Positions 32,997 to 41,876 of a stretch of DNA of 64,000 nt are shown piece after piece. Position 1 is the stretch's first letter. Every line of letters starts with the position of its first letter. The translations under genes were made by a program, and so were the position numbers. Source of the DNA: VAXT01 sp963794605. Lineage in GTDB: Bacteria > Actinomycetota > Thermoleophilia > Gaiellales > Gaiellaceae. The notes below the pieces were generated by a model. That model worked only from the letters and a program-made list of their open reading frames with translations, was not told the origin of the DNA and ran no database searches. Location: assembly GCA_963794605.1 (NCBI GenBank), contig CAWCEN010000002.1:1302001-1366000 (forward strand), read 5' to 3'.

Positions 32997-34343
32997 ATGA
33001 AGAAGAAATGGAGATGGCCGCTAGCCGGCTTCGTCCTGGGCGCGATGGCGGGAGCCACCGTGCTCACGGTGAACGTGGTGGGGGCGAGCAGTCCCGAGCC
33101 CGCGGCTCGCGTCGCCGGGTTCGGCGAGATCCTGCACACGCCTGCGTTGCTCGCGCGCGCGGGGAAGTCGGTCGAGCTTTCGTACGACGTCGTCTGTGGG
33201 GCTCTGAAGGACGAGCCGGGGTCGCATTGCTCGCCTTCGGGCTCGGTCTTCGTTCGGACTGCCGGCGCTTCGAGCTTCGTCAGGCTGCCACTCGAACGAG
33301 AGGCTGACGGCCTCATGTCGGCGGTCGTTCCGGCGGCCGAGGCGGGCGCGGGGTTCGATTACTACGTCGTGCTGGACAACGGACGAGGCCGCACGGCGTC
33401 GTTGCCCGAGGCCGGCGCCAGGGCTCCGCAGCACGTCTGGGCGCTCCGAGACTGGACGACGGTCGACCTCGGGACCGCGCGCTTCGGACGTGGTCGGACG
33501 CCTTCGTCGATCGTCCGTGAGCTCGGGTGGGGCCGTGGTGACGCAGCGATCGGGCTCGACAGCGGCCGTGAGCAGTCCCGCATCGGCCCGTCCTCGTTCG
33601 ATGTCGCTTCCGACGGCTCGGTCGTGCTGCTCGACCAGGTCAACGACAGGCTCGTCATGATGCGGCGCGGCGCTCGGCCCGCCCACGTGCCGATCGACTT
33701 CTCCGGCGGCGAGGGCGACATCGCCATGGATGACGACGGGACGATGTACGTCCTCGACTCGGCGGCGAGGCCCATGATTCGCACGTTCACGGCTGCAGGC
33801 GCTCCAATTGCCGTCGGCTCACTGGCCGAGCCGACCGCGGACATGATTCGCATCGGCCCGGGCGGCCCGCTCGTCCACTCCTACCCATCGGAGATGTGGC
33901 TCTCGACCGGACCTGGGCGTCCACCCTTCGCGCCAGACCGGCAGCTCGCCTCGGCGCGTCCCGCGCGAAGCACTGACGGCGGCCTCGCGGTGGTCGTCCA
34001 CGCCTCGCCGTCCGAGGTGAAGCTCGCGCTCGTGCGCGGCGATCGCGTCGAGCGCGCGTGGCTGCTTCACGCCGGCACGAGCTTCGGCGAGGTGCAGCTC
34101 GCGGAGGCCTACGGCAACGGCATGGTGGTCGTCGTACGGCTCTGGAACGAGAAGCACGCCGAGTTTCGCGTGCTCCGACTCGGGCCCGCCGGGCTCGAGC
34201 AGAGCTTCGACGTCACTCCGGCCGAGTGGGCCGAGAGCGGATCGCTGAGCAGGTTCCGGCTCCATGGCAGCACGCTCTATCAGCTGCGGTCCGATCCCTC
34301 GGGGATCGAGATCGCGACGTTCGAGATCGGAGGGACGAAATGA
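32997..34343 (+). CDS. Secreted beta-propeller-like protein
   Basis: A 448-aa exported protein with a membrane-proximal signal segment (WPLAGFVLGAMAGATVLTVNVVGA). An immunoglobulin-like stretch (SVELSYDVVCGALKDEPG) is followed by NHL/propeller-like blades (FDVASDGSVVLLDQVNDRLVM, DIAMDDDGTMYVLDSAARPM). No catalytic motif is visible. It starts at ATG after GAGGAGGCGGGA. It overlaps the next gene by 4 nt (ATGA), so it forms a two-gene operon with the NlpC/P60-like protein under the palindromic site. Confidence 0.75.
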   Translation: MKKKWRWPLAGFVLGAMAGATVLTVNVVGASSPEPAARVAGFGEILHTPALLARAGKSVELSYDVVCGALKDEPGSHCSPSGSVFVRTAGASSFVRLPLEREADGLMSAVVPAAEAGAGFDYYVVLDNGRGRTASLPEAGARAPQHVWALRDWTTVDLGTARFGRGRTPSSIVRELGWGRGDAAIGLDSGREQSRIGPSSFDVASDGSVVLLDQVNDRLVMMRRGARPAHVPIDFSGGEGDIAMDDDGTMYVLDSAARPMIRTFTAAGAPIAVGSLAEPTADMIRIGPGGPLVHSYPSEMWLSTGPGRPPFAPDRQLASARPARSTDGGLAVVVHASPSEVKLALVRGDRVERAWLLHAGTSFGEVQLAEAYGNGMVVVVRLWNEKHAEFRVLRLGPAGLEQSFDVTPAEWAESGSLSRFRLHGSTLYQLRSDPSGIEIATFEIGGTK

Positions 34344-34963
34344 GAAGGGGTCTTGCGACAGGCTTGCTCGCTGGTCTCGTGCTCGGTCTGCTCGTGATCG
34401 GCACGCCCGCTGGCGCGTACCACACCCACTTCCAGTGGGGATGCAACGACACGTACTTCAACCACGACCCCGTCACGCGTGCGGCGGCCCGCGACTACGC
34501 GTACATCGCCGCTGCGGAGGGCTACCAGTGGGGCGGAGGCTGCTGGAACGGCAACAACGTCGACGATTCGCCCGGTGACCCGACCGAGGACCCGAACACG
34601 CTTGGCGAGGGCGGTGACTGCTCGGGCTTCACGTTCAAGTCTTGGTTCGAACGAGCCGAGACCGGCGATCCGTGGTTCCGCTACCACGCGTGGATGCAGA
34701 ACGTCCACGGACCGCACACCGCCGCCGACTTCAAAGCCGGTGCGGGCGCAGCGAACACGACGGTCGCGAAGTCGAACACGACCTACATGGACGCGTTCGC
34801 GGCAAGCAACCACATCGGGATGATCTATTGGGCGAACACGGCCTTCAATCAGGATCGGATCATCGAGGCCAAGTGCGAGGCCTGCGGGACGGGCACCTGG
34901 CCGAGGACGTACCGGGGAAACCCCGATTACAGCGGAGTCCGACGGCTCTACTGGGCAGGTTGA
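34340..34963 (+). CDS. Secreted NlpC/P60-like (CHAP-like) hydrolase candidate
   Basis: A 207-aa exported protein (TGLLAGLVLGLLVIGTPAGAYH signal). GEGGDCSGFTFKSWF resembles the catalytic-Cys motif of NlpC/P60 peptidoglycan amidases, and ASNHIGMIYW could carry the His, with Asn/Asp nearby. Cysteines elsewhere (GCNDTYF, GGCWNG, KCEACG) suggest disulfides. Active enzyme or divergent relative is undecided. It is coupled to the upstream propeller gene. Confidence 0.6.
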   Translation: MRRGLATGLLAGLVLGLLVIGTPAGAYHTHFQWGCNDTYFNHDPVTRAAARDYAYIAAAEGYQWGGGCWNGNNVDDSPGDPTEDPNTLGEGGDCSGFTFKSWFERAETGDPWFRYHAWMQNVHGPHTAADFKAGAGAANTTVAKSNTTYMDAFAASNHIGMIYWANTAFNQDRIIEAKCEACGTGTWPRTYRGNPDYSGVRRLYWAG

Positions 34964-34996
34964 CCGTGGACCTTGCGACTCGCTTACACTCTCAGC

Positions 34997-35239
34997 GTGG
35001 TCGAGCTGCTCTTCATGATGGTGATCCTGAAGCTGCCGATCCTCTACCTCGCCGGGGTCTGCTACTGGGCGATCAAGGCCGAGCCGAAACCGCTCGAGGG
35101 AGCCCGGGTCACCGTCCCTCGCGAGCCGGGCCCGCGGCGGCCGCCGCGACGGCGACCGCCGATGCCTAGGTCGCACGGGGGACCGGATCGACGCGACGCG
35201 CGGGTTGGCCGCGCGGCGCGCTCGAGGCGGCAGTCATGA
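34997..35239 (+). CDS. Small membrane protein, hypothetical
   Basis: About 80 aa from GTG 34997, with one strongly hydrophobic helix (LLFMMVILKLPILYLAGVCYWAI) and a basic Pro/Arg-rich tail (RRPPRRRPPMPRSHGGPDRR). A longer version from 34973 is possible. The pattern of one helix plus Arg/Pro tail recurs in small actinobacterial proteins of unknown function. It overlaps the next small gene by 4 nt. Confidence 0.6.
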   Translation: MVELLFMMVILKLPILYLAGVCYWAIKAEPKPLEGARVTVPREPGPRRPPRRRPPMPRSHGGPDRRDARVGRAARSRRQS

Positions 35240-35505
35240 GCACGGCGCCGCTCGAGGAGCGCCGCTCGAGCGGAGCGGAGACGGCAGCCGGCTTCCTGGC
35301 GGCGATCTCGCTCACGGCGAGCGCGATCGCGATCGTCTATCGCCCGGTGCGCCTCGCCCCGTTCGCGATCCTGATCGCGCTGATCGCCTCGGCGCTCGCC
35401 GGGGAGCGTCACGGACGGCTGGCTGCGGCGGCCGTCGTCGCTGCGAGTGCGGCCTGGTTGATCGGAATGGCGATCGCGGTCCTGACGAGCAACCCGATCT
35501 ACTGA
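35236..35505 (+). CDS. Small membrane protein with three hydrophobic segments, hypothetical
   Basis: An 89-aa protein, mostly hydrophobic (AAGFLAAISLTASAIAIVY, LAPFAILIALIASALAGE, LAAAAVVAASAAWLIGMAIAVL). No known family. It is translationally coupled to the preceding small membrane protein and lies 47 bp before sucA. Confidence 0.6.
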   Translation: MSTAPLEERRSSGAETAAGFLAAISLTASAIAIVYRPVRLAPFAILIALIASALAGERHGRLAAAAVVAASAAWLIGMAIAVLTSNPIY

Positions 35506-35552
35506 TCGATGCCCGCTCCCGGAGGGAGTGGGGGTGGTAGAACGAACGTGAG

Positions 35553-38429
35553 ATGAGCGTGCGTGACGTTGACGGATTGAACGTGGGCTATGCCCAGTCG
35601 CTGCTCGAGCAGTACCTCGAGAATCCCGAGGCGGTGCCCGAGGAGTGGCGGTCGCTGTTCGAGAGCGGCGATTCGGCGATCGTGGAGGCGCTGCCGGGGC
35701 TTGCCCGCCTGGTCGAGACCCTACGAGAAAACGGCGCCCCTACTGAAGCGGCAGCTCCTCCGGAGCCGAAGCCTGCGCCGGAGCCCGCGCAACAGCCGGT
35801 GCAGGTCGAGGCGCCTCCGGCGGCGCCCCCCGAACCGGCGGCCGACGACCAGCTCGTGGGAGGGGTGGCCGCGGCGATGGCGCTGATCAAGGCGATCCGT
35901 ACCCAGGGGCATCTGGCCGCGAACCTCGACCCGCTCGGCTCCGAGCCGGTCGGCGACCCCGCGCTCGAGGCGGAGCTGCTCGAACCGCCGCTGACGCCCG
36001 AGCTGCAGGCACGGATTCCCGCCTCGGTGTTGCGCGTCGGGGTCGAGGGCGAGAGTCTCGCCGACGTCCTGCCGAAGCTCCGGGAGATCTATTGCGGCAC
36101 GATCGCGTACGAGGTCGAGCACATCTCGGACCACCAAGAGCGCGTGTGGCTTCGTCACGCGATCGAGTCCGGCCGCTACAGGAAGCCGCTGAGCGCCGAC
36201 GAGCGTCGCAGCCTGCTCGAGCGGCTGACCGAGGTCGAGGGCTTCGAGCACTACCTCAAGCGTCAGTTCCTGGGACAGAAGCAGTTTTCGATCGAGGGAC
36301 TCGACGTGATGGTCCCGATGCTCGACGAGGCGGTCCAACTCGGCGTCGAGGCGGGCGCGCACGAGGTCGTGATCGGGATGGCGCACCGCGGTCGGCTCAA
36401 CGTCCTCGCTCACATCATCGGGCGGCCGTACGAAGAGCTTCTGCGGGAGTTCGAGGGCGAGCGCACGATCGAGGCGATTTCCGCCCGCGCCGAAGGGGCG
36501 AGCGACGACGTCAAGTACCACCTCGGAGCCGTCGGCCGCCGACCGACGAACGCCGGGGACGCGACGGTGCTGCTCGCCGCGAACCCGAGCCATCTGGAGG
36601 CCGTCGATCCGGTCGTCGAAGGCGTGACGCGCGCCGAGCAGACCGACCGCTCCTCTCGATCCGGCGTTCACGACCCGGCCGTGGCGCTACCGATCCTGAT
36701 TCACGGCGACGCGTCGTTCCCCGCCCAGGGCGTCGTCGCCGAGACGCTGAACCTGCAGCGGCTCGTCGGCTACACGACCGGCGGCACGCTCCATCTGATC
36801 GCCAACAACCAGGTCGGGTTCACGACCGATCCCGCGGATGGGCGCTCGACGCGTTACTCGAGCGATCTCGCGAAAGGCTTCGACACGCCGATCATCCACG
36901 TCAACGCGGACGATCCGGAGGCCGCGCTCACGTCGATTCGGCTCGCACTCGCGTTCCGGCGCCGATTTGGCAGCGACGTCGTCGTCGACCTCGTCGGCTA
37001 CCGGCGCCACGGGCACAACGAGGGCGACGAGCCCTCGTTCACGCAGCCGCTGATGACCGAGCGGATCGCGAACCACCCGAGTGTGCGCACCCTCTACGCG
37101 CAACGCTTGGCCGAGACCGGCGAGGTGCCGGCCGAGGAAGCCGAGCGCCTGAGCAACGAAACGCTGGAGCGGATGCGCGCGGCTCACGACGCGCTCAAGA
37201 CGGAGCTGACGAGAGCACAGCCGTCGAGCGGCGAGAGCACGCCGGTCGCCGCCGAGGGGTCGGTCGAGACGGGCGTCCCAGCCGAGCGGCTGCGCGAGCT
37301 CCAGGAGGAGCTCGTCCGAGTCCCAGAAGGATTCACCGTCAATCCGAAGCTCGTGAAGATGCTGGAGCGGCGGGTCGAAGCGCTCGACGCGGACGGCATC
37401 GACTGGGGCCAGGCGGAGTCGCTCGCCTTCGCAAGCCTGCTCGTCGAGGGCATCCCGATCCGACTCACCGGACAGGACACGGAGCGAGGGACGTTCTCGC
37501 ACCGGCATCTCGTCCTCCACGACGCGCACACCGGCGCCCAGCACGGGCCGATCAAGCACCTCGCCGACGCGACTGCCTCGATCGAGGCGTACAACTCGCC
37601 GCTCTCCGAATACGCAGCACTCGGGTTCGAGTACGGCTACTCGGTGACCGCACCCGAGGCGCTCGTGCTCTGGGAGGCGCAGTTCGGCGACTTCATCAAC
37701 GGCGCGCAGATCGTGGTCGACCAGTTCCTCGTCTCCGGCCTCGCGAAGTGGCGCCAGACCTCGCGTCTGACCCTCCTGCTCCCCCACGGCTACGAGGGCA
37801 ACGGCCCGGAACACTCGAGCGCCAGGCTCGAGCGCTTCCTCCAGCTCGCGGCGCAGGAGAACATCCGCGTCGTCAACGCCACCACGGCGGCGCAGTACTT
37901 CCACCTGCTCCGCCGGCAGGCGCTCGACCCGAATGCCCGGCCGCTGATCGTCATGACCCCGAAGGGGCTGCTCCGGCTCAAGGAGGCCTCGTCCGCACTG
38001 GACGATCTCGCCCATGGCCGCTTCGAGCCCGTCCTCGACGATCCGGCCGCAGTCGATCGCGCGGCCGTGACGAGACTCGTCCTCACGTCCGGGAAGCTCT
38101 ACTACGACCTCGCCGGAAGCGAGATCAGAGCACAGGCGCGGAACGTCGCAGTCGCTCGCATCGAGCAGCTGTATCCGTTCCCGGTCGAGCCCGCGGCTAG
38201 GCTCGTCGCGTCGTACCCGTCGCTCGAAGAGGTCATCTGGGCGCAGGAGGAACCGCAGAACATGGGCGCCTGGCGGGCGATCCGCCACCGGCTCGAGGAA
38301 GCCGTCAGCGGCCGCCCCCTGCGATACGTTGGCCGGCCGTGGCGCGCGAGCCCGAGCGAGGGCTATCCGACGTCGCATCTGCGCGCGCAGGAGCGGATCG
38401 TCCGCGAAGTGCTGGAGGCGAGCTCCTAG
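35553..38429 (+). CDS. sucA: 2-Oxoglutarate dehydrogenase E1 component
   Basis: A 958-aa ThDP-dependent E1 that decarboxylates 2-oxoglutarate in the TCA cycle. The N-terminus (DVDGLNVGYAQSLLEQYLENPEAVPEEWRSLF) is the E2-binding extension, followed by a Pro/Ala linker. Motifs are MAHRGRLNVL, the ThDP-Mg block GDASFPAQGVVAETLNL, GFTTDP, YRRHGHNEGDEPSFTQP and, late, FLQLAAQENIRVVNATTAAQYFHLLRRQ. Unlike mycobacterial KgD, no lipoyl or E2 acyltransferase domain is fused. The stop overlaps a convergent small gene. Confidence 0.97.
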   Translation: MSVRDVDGLNVGYAQSLLEQYLENPEAVPEEWRSLFESGDSAIVEALPGLARLVETLRENGAPTEAAAPPEPKPAPEPAQQPVQVEAPPAAPPEPAADDQLVGGVAAAMALIKAIRTQGHLAANLDPLGSEPVGDPALEAELLEPPLTPELQARIPASVLRVGVEGESLADVLPKLREIYCGTIAYEVEHISDHQERVWLRHAIESGRYRKPLSADERRSLLERLTEVEGFEHYLKRQFLGQKQFSIEGLDVMVPMLDEAVQLGVEAGAHEVVIGMAHRGRLNVLAHIIGRPYEELLREFEGERTIEAISARAEGASDDVKYHLGAVGRRPTNAGDATVLLAANPSHLEAVDPVVEGVTRAEQTDRSSRSGVHDPAVALPILIHGDASFPAQGVVAETLNLQRLVGYTTGGTLHLIANNQVGFTTDPADGRSTRYSSDLAKGFDTPIIHVNADDPEAALTSIRLALAFRRRFGSDVVVDLVGYRRHGHNEGDEPSFTQPLMTERIANHPSVRTLYAQRLAETGEVPAEEAERLSNETLERMRAAHDALKTELTRAQPSSGESTPVAAEGSVETGVPAERLRELQEELVRVPEGFTVNPKLVKMLERRVEALDADGIDWGQAESLAFASLLVEGIPIRLTGQDTERGTFSHRHLVLHDAHTGAQHGPIKHLADATASIEAYNSPLSEYAALGFEYGYSVTAPEALVLWEAQFGDFINGAQIVVDQFLVSGLAKWRQTSRLTLLLPHGYEGNGPEHSSARLERFLQLAAQENIRVVNATTAAQYFHLLRRQALDPNARPLIVMTPKGLLRLKEASSALDDLAHGRFEPVLDDPAAVDRAAVTRLVLTSGKLYYDLAGSEIRAQARNVAVARIEQLYPFPVEPAARLVASYPSLEEVIWAQEEPQNMGAWRAIRHRLEEAVSGRPLRYVGRPWRASPSEGYPTSHLRAQERIVREVLEASS

Positions 38430-38608
38430 TGGCGCTTGCGCCGGCGCCGTTCGACGGCGGCCTTGGCGACCCGCGTTCCGTGCCTTCGCGCCTCGGCGAC
38501 GAGCATCCTGCGGTGCTGAGGAGGGATCCGGCGCCAGATGTCGTAGGCAGTCAGCGCAACCCCGAGCGGGCCGAGCTTGCGCGGAAACAAGCGGTTGGCA
38601 GGCGCCAT
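38426..38608 (-). CDS. Small basic hypothetical protein
   Basis: A 60-aa protein, strongly basic at the C-terminus (RHGTRVAKAAVERRRRKRH), with LGPLGVALTAYDIWRRIPPQHRRMLVAEA before it. No membrane helix or known domain. Its stop overlaps the sucA stop by 4 nt. Function unknown; nucleic-acid binding is possible but unsupported. Confidence 0.55.
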   Translation of the reverse strand: MAPANRLFPRKLGPLGVALTAYDIWRRIPPQHRRMLVAEARRHGTRVAKAAVERRRRKRH

Positions 38609-38719
38609 GAGGAGGATCCTACTCGTCCGCCGGGGCGGGTAGCCTCGCTTCTCTCGGCCGACGCCGCTATCATCCCCCGCCGTCCCGTAAACCTGCGACC
38701 TACCGCCCAGGGAGGATTA

Positions 38720-39013
38720 ATGCCGGTAGAGACGCCTTCCGTCTTTGCGCACGTCATCCAGGAGCACCTCGAGCTGAAGCGCCGCAACTCGGAACTCGAC
38801 CCGAACATGCCGCTCGATCGGTACTCGGCCGAGGATCCGTTCGAAAACCACCCCCTGTTCAAGACCGAAGAGCAAGCGAGGATCGAGGAGACGATGGACG
38901 GAACAGAGTCCATTTCCCCCGAGCATCTGGCCACCCTCGCTCCTCAGCCCGAACAGCCCGCAGAGGAAGACACGCTCTGGGGCCGCTCGCGCGACTTCGA
39001 CTGGGGCGACTGA
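38720..39013 (+). CDS. Small acidic hypothetical protein
   Basis: A 97-aa acidic protein from ATG 38720 with an excellent GGAGGATTA site. HVIQEHLELKRRNSELDPNMPLDRYSAEDPFENHPLFK is its most distinctive part, and the tail is TLWGRSRDFDWGD. No known domain. The long in-frame extension upstream overlaps the sucA 3' end and is not credible. The position between sucA and the BON protein carries no functional hint. Confidence 0.65.
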   Translation: MPVETPSVFAHVIQEHLELKRRNSELDPNMPLDRYSAEDPFENHPLFKTEEQARIEETMDGTESISPEHLATLAPQPEQPAEEDTLWGRSRDFDWGD

Positions 39014-39083
39014 GCCCTACGTCACCTGTTTCACGCCGGCCCAGTAGGGTAGTCGGACCCTGCCAACGAGCTAGAGGAGACGC

Positions 39084-39533
39084 ATGATTCGCAAGCTCAG
39101 ATACATGGCCTACGGGGCCTTGCTCGCCTACTTCCTCGATCCCGAGAACGGCCGCCGGCGTCGCGCTCTCGCCCGCCAGCGGGTTCCTGCGATGTTCCGC
39201 AACGCGTCGAAGAAAGCCGGCGGCGTCGGCAGTGCCGCGACCGCCCAGACCTCGGCGATGAAGCAGAAAGCAACGCACCTCAGCGAAGAGGAGAAGCCCC
39301 AGCCCGACGACGTCACGCTGGCACGCAAGGTCGAGACCGAGATCTTCCGCGACGCGGACATCCCCAAGGGGCGGATCAACGTGAACGCCGAGAACGGGAA
39401 AGTCGTTCTCCGCGGCGAGGTCGAGGAGCCCGAGCTGATCAAGGACCTCGAGCAGCGGACGAAGAAGGTCCAGGGCGTGCAGGAGGTCGAGAATCTCCTC
39501 CACGTGCCCGGGTCAGCCGCGCCTACGGCGTAG
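39084..39533 (+). CDS. BON-domain protein
   Basis: A 149-aa protein with an N-terminal short hydrophobic segment (YMAYGALLAYFLDPENGRRRR, as in YtxH-like anchors). A BON domain lies at about residues 80-142 (RKVETEIFRDADIPKGRINVNAENGKVVLRGEVEEPELIKDLEQRTKKVQGVQEVENLLH). BON domains bind phospholipid. A role in envelope protection, like OsmY, is inferred. ATG with GAGGAG upstream. Confidence 0.86.
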   Translation: MIRKLRYMAYGALLAYFLDPENGRRRRALARQRVPAMFRNASKKAGGVGSAATAQTSAMKQKATHLSEEEKPQPDDVTLARKVETEIFRDADIPKGRINVNAENGKVVLRGEVEEPELIKDLEQRTKKVQGVQEVENLLHVPGSAAPTA

Positions 39534-39989
39534 TTAGTCTCGCAGCCTCCGCAGCAGGGGCAGTCCGTACCAGAACCAGCCGAGGAAGGCTGCGGTCACG
39601 GCTGCGAAAACAGCCGCGCTCGTCTCGTCGAAGAGGATGTCGGTGACGACGAACACGGCGCCCGAGATCGCGAGCGCGAGGAACACGGTGCCCGAGATCG
39701 CGAGCCGGTTCGACACGACCAGCAGGTGCTCCTTGTCGCCGCGGCGCCAGTCGAGTCGATGGTACGCCGACGGAGCGATCAGAAGGCCCGTCGCCGTCGC
39801 TGTGCAGAGGAAGGTCAGGAAATAGACGTCCTTCTGGAGTTCGGTCACTTCGCCGAAGCGTTGCGTGAACGGCACGCCGAGCAGGAAGGCGAAGAGCACC
39901 TGGACGCCCGGCAGAGCGACGCGCAGCTCGTTCAGAAGCTCGATCAGCTCACGATCGAGCTGTTCCTCCTTGCTCTCATCGCCCGACAT
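39534..39989 (-). CDS. DUF6328-family membrane protein
   Basis: A 151-aa protein with four membrane helices. It contains ELRVALPGVQVLFAFLLGVPF, FLTFLCTATATGLLIAPSAYHRL and ISGTVFLALAISGAVFVVTDIL. These match the arrangement of the DUF6328 family; function unknown. It shares a 50-bp divergent region with the following cNMP-binding gene. Confidence 0.8.
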   Translation of the reverse strand: MSGDESKEEQLDRELIELLNELRVALPGVQVLFAFLLGVPFTQRFGEVTELQKDVYFLTFLCTATATGLLIAPSAYHRLDWRRGDKEHLLVVSNRLAISGTVFLALAISGAVFVVTDILFDETSAAVFAAVTAAFLGWFWYGLPLLRRLRD

Positions 39990-40039
39990 GTGCTGATGTT
40001 TCCCGCGAATCCGCTTTCCGACGCAACGAGAGGAGCGCC

Positions 40040-41035
40040 GTGCGCATCGAGTCGTCTGTCACCGCAATCTCCTGGATCCCGTCCGAGGCGGTCGAGGGGC
40101 TGCCGAAGATCCCGTTCACGATGGGCGTCGCCCGCTACGACGATCCGCCGCCGGACGTGATCGAGGACCTCGACGCGATGCGTGAAGCGGACGCGTTCCG
40201 CGAGGCGAACGAGCTGCGGGCTTTCATCGAGGTCGGAGGCGACGGCTCGATCACGGACGCCGGCCATCTCGGCACGGGGCGCCTCGGAGTCACGCGGCTC
40301 AAGGTCGGCCCGAAGGAGCTGAGCGTGGCCGCAGTCGCGCTGCCGACGATCCAGGGCGAGCCGGAGATCGGCGACGGCTGGGTGCGTTTCAAGCAAACCG
40401 CCGGCGGGCGCACGGGCGCCCCGGCTCCCCGCCGCGTCCGCGGCAAGCCCTTCCTCCGGATCAGCTCCGCGATCGCCTGGACGACACTCGCCCTGACGAT
40501 CAAGGCCGACGGCTCGTCCGAGCACGAGCTCGCGGGCGCGAGCCCATTCCCGCGACACTGGGTCTACGACAAGGAGGGGAAGCTCGTACAGAAGTCGGGG
40601 ACGATCGACTTCGAGCAGTGGTACCGCGAGTCGCACGGCGACAACACGCCGTGGGGGAGCGAAGAGACGGAGGCGTTCGTCACCGAAGCAGAGTCGGCGC
40701 TCGAGCGGCAGCTCTCGAAGACGATCATGCGCAGCGACGCGACATCGAAGCCGCGGCAGCTCGAGATCGACGAGACGCTCACCGAGCAGGGCGAGCAGGG
40801 CGACGGCATCTACCTGCTGCTCGACGGGATCCTGGGCGTCGAGATCGACGGCGAGACCGTGGCCCAGGTCGGCCCGGGCGCCGTCCTCGGCGCGCGTGCA
40901 CTTGTCGAGGGCGGCCGTCGGACAGCCACGCTGCGCGCGGTCACTCCCGCCAAGGTCGTGTGCGCGAGCGCAGATGACATCGAGCCGTCGGCGCTCGAAG
41001 AGCTGGCCGGAGCGCACCGGAGCGAGGAGAGCTAG
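40040..41035 (+). CDS. Protein with C-terminal cyclic-nucleotide-binding domain
   Basis: A 331-aa soluble protein. The first ~200 residues form a beta-rich domain (GDGSITDAGHLGTGRLGVTRLKVGPKELSVAAVALP) that was not recognised. The last ~95 match a Crp-like cNMP-binding fold (GDGIYLLLDGILGVEIDGETVAQVGPGAVLGARALVEGGRRTATLRAVTPAKVVC). No helix-turn-helix follows, so it is not a Crp-type regulator. Ligand and output are unknown. The start is GTG. Confidence 0.7.
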   Translation: MRIESSVTAISWIPSEAVEGLPKIPFTMGVARYDDPPPDVIEDLDAMREADAFREANELRAFIEVGGDGSITDAGHLGTGRLGVTRLKVGPKELSVAAVALPTIQGEPEIGDGWVRFKQTAGGRTGAPAPRRVRGKPFLRISSAIAWTTLALTIKADGSSEHELAGASPFPRHWVYDKEGKLVQKSGTIDFEQWYRESHGDNTPWGSEETEAFVTEAESALERQLSKTIMRSDATSKPRQLEIDETLTEQGEQGDGIYLLLDGILGVEIDGETVAQVGPGAVLGARALVEGGRRTATLRAVTPAKVVCASADDIEPSALEELAGAHRSEES

Positions 41036-41063
41036 GCCCGTTCTTAGTCAGCCGCAGACGCAG

Positions 41064-41417
41064 CTAGGGACGGGCGTTTCGGATTGCGTCGAGCATGTGG
41101 TCGACACGGCCGTCGCGCAGCGAGTCGCCGAGGCGGCGGTCACCGGCGAGGCCGGCCCGCGCGGAGAGAATCTCGTAGAGCCGGTCGCCGCGCAGGCCCC
41201 GCTCACGCGCCTCGACGACGAGGCGCCGGACGAGGGGCAGAGGACTGCCCTCCTCGTCGAACTGCCAGAGCGGGTAGTAGTACTCGCGCGCACCGGTCGG
41301 CCGGAACGCGATCACCTCGCCGTCGCGGCGCATCGCTTCGAGCTTGAACGGCTCGATCGCGAACCGGGAAGCGAGCCACGAGGCGGAGAGCGTGTCGTCG
41401 GCGAGTCGCGTGGCCAT
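41064..41417 (-). CDS. Hypothetical protein with helix-turn-helix-like N-terminus
   Basis: A 117-aa protein. LSASWLASRFAIEPFKLEAMRRDGEVIAFRPTGAREYYYPLWQFD resembles the winged helix start of MerR/excisionase-like proteins, with a Tyr-rich strand that would follow the recognition helix. Two further helices (LVRRLVVEARERGLRGDRLYEIL) complete it. Antitoxin-like and DNA-binding roles are both possible; no toxin is adjacent. It is divergent from the SnoaL-like gene. Confidence 0.5.
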   Translation of the reverse strand: MATRLADDTLSASWLASRFAIEPFKLEAMRRDGEVIAFRPTGAREYYYPLWQFDEEGSPLPLVRRLVVEARERGLRGDRLYEILSARAGLAGDRRLGDSLRDGRVDHMLDAIRNARP

Positions 41418-41437
41418 GAGCTGGAGCCTACCCCGCG

Positions 41438-41875
41438 GTGAGCGACGTCCGCGAGCTGCTCCGTCGCCACGTCGACTCCTTGGAGTACGAAGCCATTCGC
41501 GAGCTCTGGAAGCAACACTCGCAGGCCGAGGACCGGCGCGACCTGCCTGGGCTCCTGGCCACGCTGACCGAGGACTGCGTCTACGAGATCATCGGGACCG
41601 AGCACGTCTGGCACGGCCATGATGGGGCGTCGCGTTTTTACCTCGGGCTGCTCGGCGCGTTCCCGGACATCGACTTCCGGCTGACCGACATCGTGATCGG
41701 CCCGCAGGGCGTTTGCGAGGCGGCCGACGTGACAGGCACGCACGAGCAGGACTGGCTCGACTACGACGCCTCGGGCGAGCGCGTCGAGTTCAAGGTCGTC
41801 ATCTTCTTTCCCTGGGCTCCTGAGCAGAAGCTGTTCCGGGGCGAGCGCGTGTACGTCTCGCTCGACGGAGAGTGA
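41438..41875 (+). CDS. SnoaL/NTF2-like protein
   Basis: A 145-aa cone-shaped alpha+beta barrel. The family pattern is visible as LLATLTEDCVYEIIGTEHVWHGHDGASRFYLGLLGAFPDIDFRLTDIVIGPQ. Such proteins are isomerases, cyclases or ligand carriers. The specific role is unknown. The start is GTG. Its 3' end abuts the convergent four-gene minus-strand operon. Confidence 0.78.
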   Translation: MSDVRELLRRHVDSLEYEAIRELWKQHSQAEDRRDLPGLLATLTEDCVYEIIGTEHVWHGHDGASRFYLGLLGAFPDIDFRLTDIVIGPQGVCEAADVTGTHEQDWLDYDASGERVEFKVVIFFPWAPEQKLFRGERVYVSLDGE

Positions 41876-41876
41876 G

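Noticed and set aside
32997..34343. Sensor or kinase function for the secreted 448-aa protein
   Set aside because: No kinase, phosphatase or HAMP-like residues; only propeller-like blades and a signal segment are visible.
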